From Sphingobium yanoikuyae (lineage in GTDB: Bacteria > Pseudomonadota > Alphaproteobacteria > Sphingomonadales > Sphingomonadaceae): a stretch of DNA of 64,000 bases. Below, piece by piece: positions 63,864 to 64,000 of the stretch. Below the pieces are notes generated by a model that was not told the origin of the DNA, did no database searches, and worked only from the letters and a program-made list of their open reading frames with translations. A program made the translations under genes and the position numbers. Location: the NCBI RefSeq assembly GCF_013001025.1, contig NZ_CP053021.1:3748001-3812000 (forward strand), read 5' to 3'. The number at the start of each line of letters is the position of its first letter. Within the stretch, counting starts at the first letter, position 1.

Positions 63864-64000
63864 GTGACCGCCAGCATCAGCATAGGAAATGACGGCACGG
63901 GCAATCCCGTGCTGGTCGATGTCGAGGAACTGCTTGCCACCCGTCTGCTCGTCCAGGGCAATTCCGGGTCCGGCAAGTCGCATCTTCTGCGCCGCCTGCT
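63864..64000 (+). CDS. HerA/DUF87-like ATP-binding protein (5' part only)
   Basis: A GTG at 63864, with AAAGGA six bases upstream, opens a frame that runs off the window end. It reads VTASISIGNDGTGNPVLVDV, then EELLATRLLVQGNSGSGKSHLLRRLL. GNSGSGKSHL is a Walker A loop placed near residue 33, as in HerA/DUF87-type ATPases (helicase or conjugation-like motors). The domain beyond 64000 is unseen, so the family assignment is tentative. Confidence 0.6.
   Translation, partial: MTASISIGNDGTGNPVLVDVEELLATRLLVQGNSGSGKSHLLRRL

Overview
The window is a GC-rich, densely coded bacterial chromosome segment. It carries alphaproteobacterial markers: the adaptor SspB, an ATP12-type F1-ATPase chaperone, a ctaC-ctaD-ctaB-ctaG-ctaE-surf1 oxidase cluster followed by thrC, DUF1489 and DUF2585 proteins, and direct-repeat LexA and TTAA-N7-TTAA CtrA-type boxes. 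The gene order and the short PEP-CTERM protein fit the Sphingomonadaceae, most likely Sphingobium or a close relative; this is inferred from gene content and order, not from a database search. No rRNA, tRNA, CRISPR array, prophage or intact IS element was seen. About 75 protein-coding genes are called.

Layout. 0-9.4 kb: fumC, an outer-membrane protein, sspB, then a histidine operon (hisB, a YciI-like gene, hisH, hisA, hisF, hisE). The hisF-hisE junction is interrupted by a small PEP-CTERM gene with its own sigma-54-type promoter and upstream palindrome. A deacetylase-family gene follows. 9.5-16.3 kb: two unrelated kinds of L,D-transpeptidase around a small lipoprotein, then a minus-strand operon (crcB, RluA-type pseudouridine synthase, HAD phosphatase, small membrane protein, ATP12). 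16.3-28.6 kb: an exporter/Lrp divergent pair, a desaturase, a LysR regulator, rarD, pyrC, ygfZ-like and glutaminyl-cyclase-like genes, a DUF559 gene enclosed by 41-42 bp inverted repeats, a methyltransferase and thrC. 28.7-35.0 kb: cytochrome c oxidase operon with assembly factors, including a 45-codon small gene. 35.3-39.1 kb: pyrE-pdxJ-acpS-lepB and an AI-2E-type permease. 39.2-47.8 kb: FKBP isomerase, rpsU, then an accessory metabolic block (class II aldolase, fused hydantoinase/oxoprolinase, an Rrf2 regulator divergent from a thioredoxin-reductase-like flavoprotein, and a Tat-exported, apparently circularly permuted D-amino-acid-oxidase-like protein).

47.9-53.5 kb: a hybrid histidine kinase, then a DNA-repair set. 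A radical-SAM repair protein starts 2 bases after a perfect GAAC-N7-GAAC LexA box, and a DUF4130-UdgX fusion lies 3 kb downstream, with a small membrane protein and a hemerythrin between them. 53.5-64 kb: amidohydrolase, mgtE, cyclophilin, two lipoproteins (one with GRPGDG repeats), an outer-membrane protein, a MarR-GNAT fusion with a perfect palindromic operator, ppc, and the start of a HerA-like ATPase cut by the window edge.

The observations most worth pursuing are the permuted oxidase, the DUF559 element bounded by hairpin repeats, the sigma-54 control of the PEP-CTERM gene inside the his locus, and the SOS box on the radical-SAM/UdgX repair cluster.
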